Below, one piece after another: positions 48,916 through 60,860 of a stretch of DNA of 64,000 nt. Source of the stretch: Leptospira stimsonii (GTDB lineage: Bacteria; Spirochaetota; Leptospiria; Leptospirales; Leptospiraceae); assembly GCF_003545885.1 (NCBI RefSeq), contig NZ_QHCT01000001.1, positions 1,406,001 through 1,470,000 on the forward strand, read 5' to 3'. Position 1 is the stretch's first letter. Each line of letters begins with the position of its first letter. The notes under the pieces were generated by a model. The model did not search any database. It was not told the DNA's origin and was given only the letters and a program-made list of their open reading frames with translations. The position numbers and the translations under genes were made by a program.

Positions 48916-49734
48916 TTGAGATCATTGTGCGCAAATCTTCTGTTACTGTTCTGCCTGTTTATTAGTAATTCTGCATATTCGGAAGATAAGAAATACACGT
49001 ATTATATAGAATGGAACGAAGTAAAGGGGAGTAACGGTTATAAAATCGAAATCAGAAAGAAATCTCTCGAAGATACGCTCGTTATGGAAGAAAAAATTTC
49101 CGTAAACAGCTTGGAATTTAAGATTCCTGCAGGAGAATACGAATTTAGAATTTCAGCGCTCAATCGATTTGGAAAACCTTCTTCTTGGAGTCAGTGGTCC
49201 GCATTCGTCGTGGAGCAGGATCGCCCGAAAAGTGTGGTGGATGCCGAGAAGAAACAAGCGCATGCGGGGAATTCTCAGTGGAAGGTTTTAATTCCGGGTT
49301 TACTTCCTTTGGAAAAAAAGGAATACGGTAGAGCGTCCCTGGTCTTTTTCTGGTTCGGCGCTCTCGCGGTTGCGGGTAACGCGGAAAGAGCTGCCGGAAA
49401 TTCACTTTCTCAATCAGGCACGAACGATTCCGCCTTTTTAACGTTAGTTGCCTTGACATCTCCGCTTCCAGTCAGTTATTTCTTTCTTCATCAGAGGGAA
49501 GAGGACAAAAAAGAATACGATCGACATCAAAATAATCAGGTGAGTATAGGCGTATTAGCCCTTTTGAGCTATGGTTTGAACGTCTGGTTGGAAAAACGTT
49601 CTTTTCAATCTACATCCGTTCTGATAGAATCAAAACCGGAATACAGCACAAGATGGGCATACCCAAGTTCACAAACAAATTCGCTCTTTTCTTTGGGAAG
49701 AGTCGAGATCAGTTTTCGAAAAGAATTCGAGTGA
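48916..49734 (+). CDS. Exported protein with one FN3-like domain and C-terminal hydrophobic segments
   Basis: 272 aa, TTG start at 48916 supported by AAGGAG ten bases upstream. Signal peptide (ending ISNSAYS), then an FN3-like domain (YIEWNEVKGSNGYKIEIR...YEFRISALNRFGKPS) and, after residue ~135, three hydrophobic stretches that could be membrane helices. It follows the FecR gene by 4 bp and so is the third gene of a cyclase-FecR-FN3 operon. Function unknown; physical association with the FecR protein is suggested by the shared FN3 strands. Confidence 0.75.
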   Translation: MRSLCANLLLLFCLFISNSAYSEDKKYTYYIEWNEVKGSNGYKIEIRKKSLEDTLVMEEKISVNSLEFKIPAGEYEFRISALNRFGKPSSWSQWSAFVVEQDRPKSVVDAEKKQAHAGNSQWKVLIPGLLPLEKKEYGRASLVFFWFGALAVAGNAERAAGNSLSQSGTNDSAFLTLVALTSPLPVSYFFLHQREEDKKEYDRHQNNQVSIGVLALLSYGLNVWLEKRSFQSTSVLIESKPEYSTRWAYPSSQTNSLFSLGRVEISFRKEFE

Positions 49735-49763
49735 ATTCTGCGATCCAAAAGATCGGAGGATTT

Positions 49764-50477
49764 ATGGACGAAATGATTAAGTATATTATAAAATATAAAT
49801 ATATAGTTTTGTTTGTTTTTATTTCGCGCTGTTCCGCTCCTTTTCCGGATCTAAATTCGGGCGCTTTGTTTTTGGCGCTATTAAATACGAACGCTAGTTC
49901 TCAAACTTCCAGTTCTTCGGACCCGAATCTTGCCTTCAAATATCTTTTTGTGACTACCGGAACCTACTCGGGACTATTGGGCGCTGGGACAGTAACCGGA
50001 GCGGATTCCGTCTGTAGCGCCGAGAAAAATGCAAACTTCGCTTCTTTACCCGGAGCAGGGGCAGACTATAAAGCTCTGATCGTGTCCAACTTGGCTCCCA
50101 TTCGAAGAGCCTGCAATGCGACCGCAAACTGTACAAACAGCGCGGAGAATTCGAATTGGGTTCTTCTCGCTAATCGAGATTATTATCGAGGCACGGTGGC
50201 GAACCCGGTGAAAGCCTTTACTACAAACTCGGCAGGAATTGCGATCTTTCCGATCGTATCGTTCTTCGATTCGAGTGCGGCAAACCTATGGTGGACTGGA
50301 TTAGCGAACGACTGGACGATCAGCGTGGGTGATACGTGCAATAATTGGGCCGATGGAAGTGGTGGTTCCACCGGTGAATTCGGAGCCGGCGCCGTAACCA
50401 ATGCGAATGCGATCAACTCGGGCGGTTTTTCGGATCCTTGCAACGTAGCAAAAAAATTAGTCTGTGTACGACAATAA
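49764..50477 (+). CDS. DUF1554-type leptospiral lipoprotein
   Basis: 237 aa from the ATG at 49764, preceded by CGGAGGA; the longer frame runs into the previous gene. Hydrophobic signal ending in FISRC, a loose spirochaetal lipobox. The mature domain is the Leptospira DUF1554 family: VTTGTYSGLLGAG, ADSVCSAEKNANFASLPGAGADYKALIVS, NWVLLANRDYYR, and a Cys-rich, Trp-containing C-terminus (WWTGL, DTCNNWADG). The fold resembles lectin-like domains, so host or glycan binding is conceivable. The start overlaps nothing and the gene stands 29 bp after the FN3 gene. Confidence 0.85.
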   Translation: MDEMIKYIIKYKYIVLFVFISRCSAPFPDLNSGALFLALLNTNASSQTSSSSDPNLAFKYLFVTTGTYSGLLGAGTVTGADSVCSAEKNANFASLPGAGADYKALIVSNLAPIRRACNATANCTNSAENSNWVLLANRDYYRGTVANPVKAFTTNSAGIAIFPIVSFFDSSAANLWWTGLANDWTISVGDTCNNWADGSGGSTGEFGAGAVTNANAINSGGFSDPCNVAKKLVCVRQ

Positions 50478-50737
50478 ATTCAGTATCTATCTATCGTCTA
50501 ACGTGATTCCTTACGATCGGTTCTCTTTTTGTTCCCGCGCTTCGGGAAGGAACGAATTTTGATTCATTTTGATTTTTGAGAAATGAATCTTTTTTCTACA
50601 ATCTCATCTAAACAGTAAATTAGGGAATACTGTAATTCTAATATTCTTTTTGGGAATGTAGGAAAGTTGGATAGAATTTAATAGGAAACTTCAAATAAGA
50701 CTGGCCGATCCGATTTTCCTTTTTAGTTTTGCATTCT

Positions 50738-51211
50738 ATGAAACGCAATTTTTTCCCGAGGATTCTGTTCCTTTTGTTCCTTTTGTTCCTTTTGTTCCTT
50801 TTGTTCCTTTTGTTCCTTTGCGGATGTAGCGGGATCGACGGACCGCAGTTGGTAACTGAAGATACTTTCGAGGATCGAAAATCTTCGGCGATCCGATGGA
50901 AACTACTTTTATGTTTTCCGGTTGATCCGTCTCAGATTCCATCGACAAAGACCGATCTTTTGGGTTCGATTCTTACCGGAGTTGTCGCAGGATTTTCTTC
51001 TGTCATTCCTGACAAAGGGGCGCTTTATCTCGAAAAAGACGTCGATTTTTGCGAGCAGAGTTTGTTTGTAACTCCATGCGGAAATACCTTGGAGGAATTT
51101 GCGCTCAATCATATGAGCACCTTGATTCAATCCTGCGAACCGAAGATTGCGTGTATGGGTGGAAAGGACCATCCCGGTACGGGAACCTTCTGCATCGATT
51201 GGGATCAATAA
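50738..51211 (+). CDS. Small lipoprotein with a repeat-encoded signal peptide
   Basis: 157 aa from the ATG at 50738; no convincing ribosome site. The signal peptide is encoded by tandem 9-bp repeats (50767-50820), each adding Phe-Leu-Leu, so its hydrophobic core is almost pure Leu/Phe. A lipobox LCGC follows. The mature part is not recognised; four later cysteines (FCEQ, TPCGN, SCEPK, ACMGG region) suggest disulfides. The upstream gene ends 260 bp away and the downstream one is convergent. Confidence 0.75.
   Translation: MKRNFFPRILFLLFLLFLLFLLFLLFLCGCSGIDGPQLVTEDTFEDRKSSAIRWKLLLCFPVDPSQIPSTKTDLLGSILTGVVAGFSSVIPDKGALYLEKDVDFCEQSLFVTPCGNTLEEFALNHMSTLIQSCEPKIACMGGKDHPGTGTFCIDWDQ
50767..50820 (+). 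repeat. In-frame 9-bp tandem repeat inside a signal peptide
   Basis: Unit GTTCCTTTT: five perfect copies (50767-50811) plus a sixth ending in G. The unit is a multiple of three, so gain or loss of copies changes the signal peptide by three residues without shifting frame. Confidence 0.95.
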
Positions 51212-51253
51212 TCGTTTAACAACTTTGATAAACGACGATGTATACGAGATTCG

Positions 51254-52576
51254 TTAAAGCGGAGGATTGGAAAGAGATTCTAAGATTTTTCGGAGCTCCT
51301 TTTCTTCGGGTCCGTATAAATTCCACTGTATCACATCTGATCCTTGAAAACGTTTCCATCGCCAATCGCCGGTGGAGGAAGCTCTGTGTGGCGCGGTTTT
51401 TTTATCACCTTTGAGTTCATCCGAATAGGGTTTTTCCGAAATCGAATACCACCACAAAAGAGTCGGTTCTTCTCCCGAAGGACTTTTGAGCCGGGCTTTC
51501 TGAATTCCATCGTCTTCTCCTTGTTCCACGAATGAAAAACCGACGGCCTCGAAACAAATTCTTGGATCATGTCCCGTTCCGATTGCAAACAGATCACGCT
51601 TTAGGATCAGATAGTTTTTTTCGAAACGATAGGTTGCGATTCGAGAGTCTTCTCGAGTCGAATCAGGATCCAATTCGAAGGAGAGAATTTTGCGCGGCCA
51701 AGTGTGCGTTTTCGGTGAAATATAAAAATCTCGCGAGAGAAACGCGACTGTCAATACGGGAAGAAGCCACAACGCAGTTTTTGGGGGAAATTTCAAAATC
51801 GTTCGGGAAAGGGATGAAGACTCGTTATCGGAAGACTTCGGGAAAAAGAGCGCGATCAAACCCAAAGGAATAACAACTCCGCAGATAAAAAATATCGTTC
51901 CCACGAACTCGTGTCTCCAGGATGCGGCCGGAATATTAAAAAGAACTAATACAATAACTCGGATCCAATTGGAAAAAAACCAGAGAGGAATCGCAAGAAT
52001 TGAAATCAACGCCGCACCTTTGCGATCGGAACGAAGTAAAAAGGCGACTGCGAGAAGAAGCGAGGCAAGACCCATTTTCATTCCTTCGCAGGCCTTATCG
52101 ACGGTGAACGGCATCCCGTAGTAAAAAATCTGGTTTCCAAGAGCGGAAGAGGACGGATCGAAAAAGCGCAAAAACCAAGCGCTCCATTTTGTTACGAGCA
52201 ATCGAAGTTGAAATCCCAAAAAGAGAGAGCCGAATCCGGTGATCGGTGGAATTGCGAATACGAAAAACGGAGCGGGCCAGGTAAAACGAATTCCGCTTCC
52301 GTGGAGAAGCGCGAGGAGATTCCAAAAAGATCCGATCCAAACGAGACTCAATCTTTGATAAAAAATTCCCGCGACAACGAAAGAAGAGCCCGGCAAAAAG
52401 AGCCAGGCGTTTGTCGGCTTCTTTTCTTTACCAAGAAAAAGCGGTAAAAAAAGAAGCGGATACAACTCAAACGTAGAACGAATGCTAAGTAATCCCCTTC
52501 CTACCAAACCCAACGGAATCAAACACACTCCGATCGACGCGAAAATAGAAAGAATCGTTTTACGAGACGCAGACAT
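51254..52576 (-). CDS. Exosortase (XrtN-like) with EpsI-like C-terminal domain
   Basis: 440 aa. The N-terminal ~260 aa is a polytopic exosortase/archaeosortase with the catalytic triad residues Cys163 (VDKACEGMKMG), Arg206 (SNWIRVIVL) and His222 (RHEFVGT). A further membrane helix at about 270-285 leads into an exported C-terminal domain (HDPRICFEAVGF) resembling EpsI. Exosortases cleave and process proteins ending in PEP-CTERM signals. The only such protein visible is the upstream VIT-domain gene, 27 bp away on the same strand. Assignment to type N is from memory of that family's VIT-protein pairing. Confidence 0.88.
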   Translation of the reverse strand: MSASRKTILSIFASIGVCLIPLGLVGRGLLSIRSTFELYPLLFLPLFLGKEKKPTNAWLFLPGSSFVVAGIFYQRLSLVWIGSFWNLLALLHGSGIRFTWPAPFFVFAIPPITGFGSLFLGFQLRLLVTKWSAWFLRFFDPSSSALGNQIFYYGMPFTVDKACEGMKMGLASLLLAVAFLLRSDRKGAALISILAIPLWFFSNWIRVIVLVLFNIPAASWRHEFVGTIFFICGVVIPLGLIALFFPKSSDNESSSLSRTILKFPPKTALWLLPVLTVAFLSRDFYISPKTHTWPRKILSFELDPDSTREDSRIATYRFEKNYLILKRDLFAIGTGHDPRICFEAVGFSFVEQGEDDGIQKARLKSPSGEEPTLLWWYSISEKPYSDELKGDKKTAPHRASSTGDWRWKRFQGSDVIQWNLYGPEEKELRKILESLSNPPL

Positions 52577-52603
52577 TCAATTCACTCGAATTCGGAAACA
52601 CAT

Positions 52604-55234
52604 TCAAAAAAAGGAATGCGATTTTTGAAATCGAAGATAAAGTATAAATCCGATTAGGATACAAAAGAACAAAATCCATTCTCCCGGCTCAGGAACGGCT
52701 CCGGGAGCTTCGAGTTTGCTCTGACCGAGAGAGGAAGATCTAGATTTGATTCCGAAACGGTTGTAGTCGTCTTCGCTTTCGAGTACGATGAGGGAGGAGA
52801 CGGGCGATACTACCATCGCGTCCCGAGCCAGATCCACCAGATCTTGGTTTTCCAAGTCCCGATCGAAGAATCGTTTTCCGAGTTGTCGCATTATTTTTTT
52901 CTGGATGAGCATTCGTATCAAAAGATCCGCGCCTGCACGTTTCCCCTCCGTACGGTCCGATTTCTCGAGCGTTAATTTAGCATAAGGCAGGGAAATGAAT
53001 TTTTCGTTTTGAATCGGTAAGGAGATTTTTTTGTTTTTTAGAATTTCGAAAAGTTCGGTTTCATTTTCCGCAACGGGATCCATTTGTTCTAGATCGACGA
53101 GACTCGCGACGTATTCCGATTTTACTCCGTTAACGATCGCGATCTTGGGAATTTCCGTTCGACGATTGGCACTCCGTTGCATATTTTCGAATCGTTCCGA
53201 CCCGCGAAGTTCTCCGAATGGAACCGACCGATTCTCACCCGCAACTACCCAGAGAGGATTTTTACCGATGTTTTGATTGGATAGAATTTCCGTTAGATGT
53301 AACGGAAAAAGATTGAATGACGGAATTTCACATTCTTCCAAATAACGGATCGCTTTTTCGGAATCTTTTGTCTGAAACCATTCGTTCGTTAGAATCGTAA
53401 TCGGAAGTTTATACTCGTATAAATTCTTCACCAACTTCTTCCATTCCGATCTGGAATAGGCTTCGTTAAGGACGACGACGATTCCATCTGGTTGAAACGA
53501 AATCGACTCTTTTTGTTCGGGAAGAACGTTGTATGACATTCCTCCTGCTGAGACGAATCCTTTTGTAGGAGTTTCAGGAAAAGAAAAGGACCAACCAAGA
53601 AAACCGGTTTTCCCCGTCCACTGACGCACTTGAGAATCGGGAACGATCTTTTCTTTGAGTGAGATTCCCGAAGACTCGAGATCGATTTTCTCCGAAGTGA
53701 AAAGGTCCACGTTTACTTTCTGATCGGCAAAGTCGGAGACCGGACCTTCGATACGAATTCGTTCGTAAGATAAGGTCTTTCCGTTCGATTTCAATGGAGA
53801 TACGATTCCGATTCTTACCATCCGATAATCTTGCGGATTCACCGGGAATACACGAAGTCGAAGTCGATTCCCGTCCAACCATTCCACATAAGAAGGGTCT
53901 CTTCTTTCCACACCGACGATCGTCGCGTACGCGTTACGCGCCTTTGACTTGAAGGTTAGCCGCGCCGGTCTTTCTTCTCCGTTTACCCAGAGTGAAAGTT
54001 TTGTGCAGATACTACCTTCCGGAACTGTGATCGTATAGATCGCCTCTTCCGGAGTCGCGAACATCGAACCGAACGGTAGAAAGGAACGATCGGAAGAGGA
54101 ATTTTCATTATAGATCGAGATCGTCGTCTCTGTGTAAGAAACCCTAAGATCCGGATAAACTTGAACATGAGAATCCATATCCGTCGTGATCAAAGAATTC
54201 CCCCGCCAAAGGCGTTCCAGATAGGCGTGTGATCTGCCGAAAAGAAGGTGGAGAATTTTACCGGCGTCTTCGGGAATGATTCGAGTTCGTGGATCCGCGC
54301 GAAACAAAGAAAGAAAACCTTGCGACGCAAAGTAGGCCAATGGATCGAACTGGCTTTGTGCGGCAAAGAAACCCATCTGCGATCTTCGATCCGGTTGTAA
54401 CACCATTTCCGTAACGTGGTTTGTGCGGAGTCTTGCGGCTTTTTGAATCCAATCCGGAAGATCTGCGTCGATTCGATTGTGACCTTGATGACTTTCCGGT
54501 TTTGTAAGAACCGTTTCCGCGTGATTCCACTGAATAAAAAAATAAGAAGAATAACCCAGAAGGAACAAGGCCGAAACCGAGATCAGAAGAAACGAAATTC
54601 TTCTTTTTCCATTCTCGAGTTTAGAATGAATTAGAAAAATTGCATATCCAAAAGCGATCATCGAGAATAACGGGCCGTAAGGTAAAAATCCGAGTCCGGC
54701 CATCCAAACAAGGGCCCAACTAAACGCCATTAACGGAGCCAAGACGAGGACGAAAGCGACGGACATAAAAGCGCCCAATACAAGAAACGGCTGAAAGAAC
54801 GGAAGAATCGATTTCGGAATCCTATCGATAAAGAGTGAGGCGCCTAACAATAGGAATGCGATCCACAGGGACCATACGGTTCTTTCCGTAAAGGGCGGGA
54901 ATACTTCATGATTTAGAACGTATGAATTTACGGAAAAACAGATCGAAGATAGAATTAAAGTAAATATTAAAAATTCCTTATAGGATGGAAAAATGACGTA
55001 AAGAATCAAAGAAAAAAGGGCTACAAAGAGGATCGCAATGATTCCAAAAACGAAATAAATGAGGAACTCAGAATGAGATCCCGTGATGCGCAGAACGACC
55101 TCGACTACACCGTAGGAGGTGACCCCCAATGCAAGAATGGCCCCGAATAAACTTAGGAACCAAATCCACGCCGGTGCCTCCCATTGAAAGATGTGTATGG
55201 TTCTTTGAAAGTATTCTTGGATTTTGTGTTTCAT
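52604..55234 (-). CDS. VIT-domain protein with C-terminal PEP-CTERM sorting signal (exosortase substrate)
   Basis: 876 aa. About six N-terminal membrane helices (residues about 25-240), then an exported segment containing a VIT (inter-alpha-trypsin inhibitor-like) domain near residue 370-470 (RSFLPFGSMFATPEEAIYTI, YVEWLDGNRLRLRVFP). A downstream region has a VWA-like DGIVVVLNEAYS but lacks a clear MIDAS. The C-terminus is an exosortase signal: PEPGEW (848-853), a hydrophobic helix and a basic tail. It is adjacent to the exosortase, so it is its likely sole substrate. Confidence 0.88.
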   Translation of the reverse strand: MKHKIQEYFQRTIHIFQWEAPAWIWFLSLFGAILALGVTSYGVVEVVLRITGSHSEFLIYFVFGIIAILFVALFSLILYVIFPSYKEFLIFTLILSSICFSVNSYVLNHEVFPPFTERTVWSLWIAFLLLGASLFIDRIPKSILPFFQPFLVLGAFMSVAFVLVLAPLMAFSWALVWMAGLGFLPYGPLFSMIAFGYAIFLIHSKLENGKRRISFLLISVSALFLLGYSSYFFIQWNHAETVLTKPESHQGHNRIDADLPDWIQKAARLRTNHVTEMVLQPDRRSQMGFFAAQSQFDPLAYFASQGFLSLFRADPRTRIIPEDAGKILHLLFGRSHAYLERLWRGNSLITTDMDSHVQVYPDLRVSYTETTISIYNENSSSDRSFLPFGSMFATPEEAIYTITVPEGSICTKLSLWVNGEERPARLTFKSKARNAYATIVGVERRDPSYVEWLDGNRLRLRVFPVNPQDYRMVRIGIVSPLKSNGKTLSYERIRIEGPVSDFADQKVNVDLFTSEKIDLESSGISLKEKIVPDSQVRQWTGKTGFLGWSFSFPETPTKGFVSAGGMSYNVLPEQKESISFQPDGIVVVLNEAYSRSEWKKLVKNLYEYKLPITILTNEWFQTKDSEKAIRYLEECEIPSFNLFPLHLTEILSNQNIGKNPLWVVAGENRSVPFGELRGSERFENMQRSANRRTEIPKIAIVNGVKSEYVASLVDLEQMDPVAENETELFEILKNKKISLPIQNEKFISLPYAKLTLEKSDRTEGKRAGADLLIRMLIQKKIMRQLGKRFFDRDLENQDLVDLARDAMVVSPVSSLIVLESEDDYNRFGIKSRSSSLGQSKLEAPGAVPEPGEWILFFCILIGFILYLRFQKSHSFF

Positions 55235-55507
55235 GAAGTTTATCGATTCTTCCTTAATTTTTCTACGTAAGAATATACTCTAAGCTCGAAGGAAAGTCCG
55301 CTCCTTGGGTGTAAGAAATCGAGCACTCAGGTGCTTGACTAAAAAAGCGGATGAAACCCATAGGAGATACACCTATCAACCGCAAAGAAAGTCAGAATTC
55401 CCATAAATTTTTGATTGGATTGAAAAAAAGGATTTTCAGGCAAGTTTGAAAATCGATCGGAAAACGATCGAAACATTGGGAAAGATGAGAATCAAAACGG
55501 ATTCTTA

Positions 55508-55831
55508 TCAAAAAAATAATACGGGTTTGTGATACGCGACTACTATGAGGTCGGTCTCTTTTTGGATTTCCAGTTCAAATTGAGAGATCGATTTCAATTG
55601 ATCTGATTCCAGTTCCGCAGAGCGAATCGTCTTACAAAGATGTTTTCCCCTCGGCTCGTAATCCTTTTTGTAGAGGACGATAAACGAATTCGTTTTTTCC
55701 TCCAAACCTCGGATTTTTTCTTTTTGTTCGTGGGAAGGAATCAGCAACATTTGGAGATCCAATTCGTTCCGAATCGGTTCAGGAAGGTCGAGAAGAAACG
55801 GATATTGATCTAAGATCGAATCTGAATTCAT
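55508..55831 (-). CDS. Small hypothetical protein
   Basis: 107 aa, soluble, not recognised. N-terminal MNSDSILDQYPFLLDLPEPIRNEL reads like a normal protein, and a C-terminal strand (TDLIVVAYHKPVLFF) closes it. No strong ribosome site. It sits alone between the exosortase operon and the response regulator, with about 270 bp and 185 bp of spacer either side. A cAMP-binding-like or regulatory role cannot be claimed. Confidence 0.5.
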   Translation of the reverse strand: MNSDSILDQYPFLLDLPEPIRNELDLQMLLIPSHEQKEKIRGLEEKTNSFIVLYKKDYEPRGKHLCKTIRSAELESDQLKSISQFELEIQKETDLIVVAYHKPVLFF

Positions 55832-56016
55832 TTCGCAAACGTTGTCTCGAACTCAAAATCGGACATTCGTCCCGGCAAGGATCGAAACGAGAAAGGCGCT
55901 GGAGAATCTTTGAAAGTCTTTCTCGTGCTCCGATCCAAATCGACTTGTGAAAAAAAACTTTGGAATCAATGTCTACGCTTCACAATTTCGACTGAAGGAG
56001 ATCCGTTTCAAAAAAA

Positions 56017-56681
56017 CTAGGATTCGATCAAACCCGCGCGGATCGCATACATTACTAAGTCTGCAACTTTATGAAGGTCTAATTTTTTCATGATGTTCGC
56101 GCGGTGGACCTTCACGGTTGCGGGAGAAATTCTCAAAATTTTCCCGATCGATTCGTTGGAGTTGCCTTCCGCGACCAATTTTAGAATTTCTCTTTCCCGA
56201 TCCGAAAGAACCGAAAAAGCCTTCTTCGCATCTTGGTTGTCTTCTCCCGGTTTTCCCGAGCCTACAAAGCCGGAAAGAAAATGAGAGGTAATACCCGGAC
56301 TTAAATAGGTTTCTCCTTTGTGAACGGCTTCGATCGCTCTCAAAAGATCGTTGCCTGCGTCGTCTTTGAGAACGTACCCGTTGATTCCGAGTTCGAGTAA
56401 TTTTTGAACGTATTCCTTGTTATCATGACGAGAGAGAATGATGGTTCGAATGTTCGGATAATGTTTTCTCAGATTTTTCACCAAATCGATTCCGCTTAAG
56501 CCCGGCATCGAAATGTCCGTGATGACAAGATCGGGACTCAACTTGCCGATTTGATCCAGCGCCTTTTCTGCGTCTCCGGATTCTCCGCATATTTCCAAAC
56601 CCGGTTGTCCGGAAAGAATCATCTTAAGCCCTTCTCTGAGAATGGCGTGATCATCGACTAAGAATATTTTTGTTAGAGGTG

Positions 56682-56685
<4 letters not shown>
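56017..56685 (-). CDS. NarL/FixJ-family response regulator
   Basis: 222 aa. Receiver domain with acidic pair Asp11/Asp12, phospho-acceptor Asp57 (LVITDISMPG) and a Lys near 107 (YVLKDD); a LuxR-type helix-turn-helix at the C-terminus (LSDREREILKLVAEGNSNESIGKILRIS). It should bind DNA when phosphorylated by the adjacent kinase. Start overlaps the kinase stop (ATGA at 56685-56682), so the two are translationally coupled. Confidence 0.95.
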
Positions 56686-57740
<1,055 letters not shown>

Positions 57741-57781
57741 ACGAGCTTAGAAGCATCTCACGCGATCGAAAGAAAGAAAAG

Positions 57782-57814
57782 AAAAAAAGAAGCCCCGGGA
57801 AGAAAATCCCGGGG
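57782..57814 (-). terminator. Rho-independent terminator of the LruC gene
   Basis: A perfect 8-bp stem (CCCCGGGA at 57793-57800, TCCCGGGG at 57807-57814, 6-nt loop) is followed on the minus strand by a T-run (57788-57782). It begins 8 bp past the stop at 57823. Confidence 0.9.
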
Positions 57815-57822
57815 AAATGAGT

Positions 57823-59109
57823 TCAGTTCGAAGGAGGAAAGACTTCGGATTGTACGGGTGAAAGATACCAATCCGCATGGAGATTTCCCATCGATTCATA
57901 CCAAGATTTGAAAGAAGGATACGATTTACGAATATCCGTGCTTTCATAAGGCCAAAGAAAATTTCCTGGGACCAAAAGAGCCCAAGGAAATCCGGTGGAA
58001 TCCAAATAGATGTCTTTTCCGTTGGAATCAAAGTATCTTCTCGGAAAGTGAATCTCTTGGTTCGTATTGATGACCTTGAGGAACGTATCGTACGGAGCGG
58101 CGCCTAAGGCGACACGATTGATCGCACTTTGTAAGACGACTTCCAATGCGGCGGACTTTCCGATTTTGAAAGTAGGATTGGATCGAGAAGTATTCGAAGA
58201 AGGAATCGTAGTATTCGATCTGGGAAGAATCTCGAGCGCCTGAATGGTAGTATTGTTTCCCGCAAACGTATTCTCCACGGTCGTTCCGTCATACGCGTAA
58301 CGAGTTAAGGAATAAGACGAAACGGCCGCTCCCGGAATCGTAAGATGCAAAGTATGGTTGTAACCGGCGCCCTTTGCGACGTGTGTATATTTTGCGCGAA
58401 CTCTTGCAACTTCTCCTTTTGCGTTCCAATCCTCTTCAAAAACCACTCTTACATTGTAATCGTTGAAGTCGGCATCCCCTTGATTCGGAAATAAGTCTTC
58501 GTAGGAAATCGTATAATAGCCGTTCGCCGGATAACGAAACGTGCTCGCGCGGGTCGGATCGTTCGGATACGTATCATCTCGGTCCACGATTCCGTCTCCG
58601 TCCGTATCCGGAAGAAGGACGTTGTTTCCTTTGATGATCACGGTGATTTTCCGGGAAATACTAAACGAATTGATGATTTGGATCTCCGCTTCGTAGAGTT
58701 GACCGAAGGCTTCCACTTTCAGAGTGACCTTGCGAGTCGCTTCGTCGATCGTGAAACTACCTTTGACCTCTCCGTTTTCCGCGGTTACGGCTCTAAAAAC
58801 GGATTTTTGTGCGGTGTTATCTATATTAAAAATTTGTACTAAACTTCCCGAAATCGGCGAATCCGGACTTAAAACCTGGATGTTTACGTTTACGGTTTTC
58901 GTAGTATCGAAAACGAAATCCACGGGCGCCGTTTCGTCGTTGATTACGATGCTGAACGGCTGTTCTCCGTCCGGAGCAGGGGAAGGATTCGGTTGTGTCG
59001 CGCTGAGGAGCCAAAGGAGATTCGGATCCTGAGAGTTCGTGCAGGCATTGAGACCCAAAAGGAGAAACCCCGTAAGAATCAAACTCGCTATTTTTGAAAT
59101 ACCTCTCAT
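57823..59109 (-). CDS. lruC: LruC-domain lipoprotein
   Basis: 428 aa from the ATG at 59109, with GGAGGG 6 bases upstream; the longer frame to 59172 is rejected. Signal peptide with lipobox LLLGLNAC. A calcium-binding-like DTDGDGIVDRDDTYPNDP (about residue 190) and the LruC/DUF4842 domain (YYTISYEDLFPNQGDADFNDYNVRVVF) make it recognisable as LruC, a leptospiral outer-membrane-associated lipoprotein recognised in uveitis. A strong terminator follows. Symbol is a family-based guess with good support. Confidence 0.8.
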   Translation of the reverse strand: MRGISKIASLILTGFLLLGLNACTNSQDPNLLWLLSATQPNPSPAPDGEQPFSIVINDETAPVDFVFDTTKTVNVNIQVLSPDSPISGSLVQIFNIDNTAQKSVFRAVTAENGEVKGSFTIDEATRKVTLKVEAFGQLYEAEIQIINSFSISRKITVIIKGNNVLLPDTDGDGIVDRDDTYPNDPTRASTFRYPANGYYTISYEDLFPNQGDADFNDYNVRVVFEEDWNAKGEVARVRAKYTHVAKGAGYNHTLHLTIPGAAVSSYSLTRYAYDGTTVENTFAGNNTTIQALEILPRSNTTIPSSNTSRSNPTFKIGKSAALEVVLQSAINRVALGAAPYDTFLKVINTNQEIHFPRRYFDSNGKDIYLDSTGFPWALLVPGNFLWPYESTDIRKSYPSFKSWYESMGNLHADWYLSPVQSEVFPPSN

Positions 59110-59333
59110 AAAAAACCCTCCGGCTTTCGCCTGAACGAGTCTTATTCTCGCATAGTTAAGGAGTAACAACAATAGACCGAAGTGCTTATTTTGTTAAGCG
59201 AACAGGTATAAAACGACATGGAAAGACCGGTTCGTTAAATGACCAATTCCGGACTTTTATTCAATAAAAGAATGAAGAAGAAATCGATTCAAAATTCATT
59301 TTGTATCGTCGCGGTTTTCACACGACGACTTTG

Positions 59334-60860
<1,527 letters not shown>

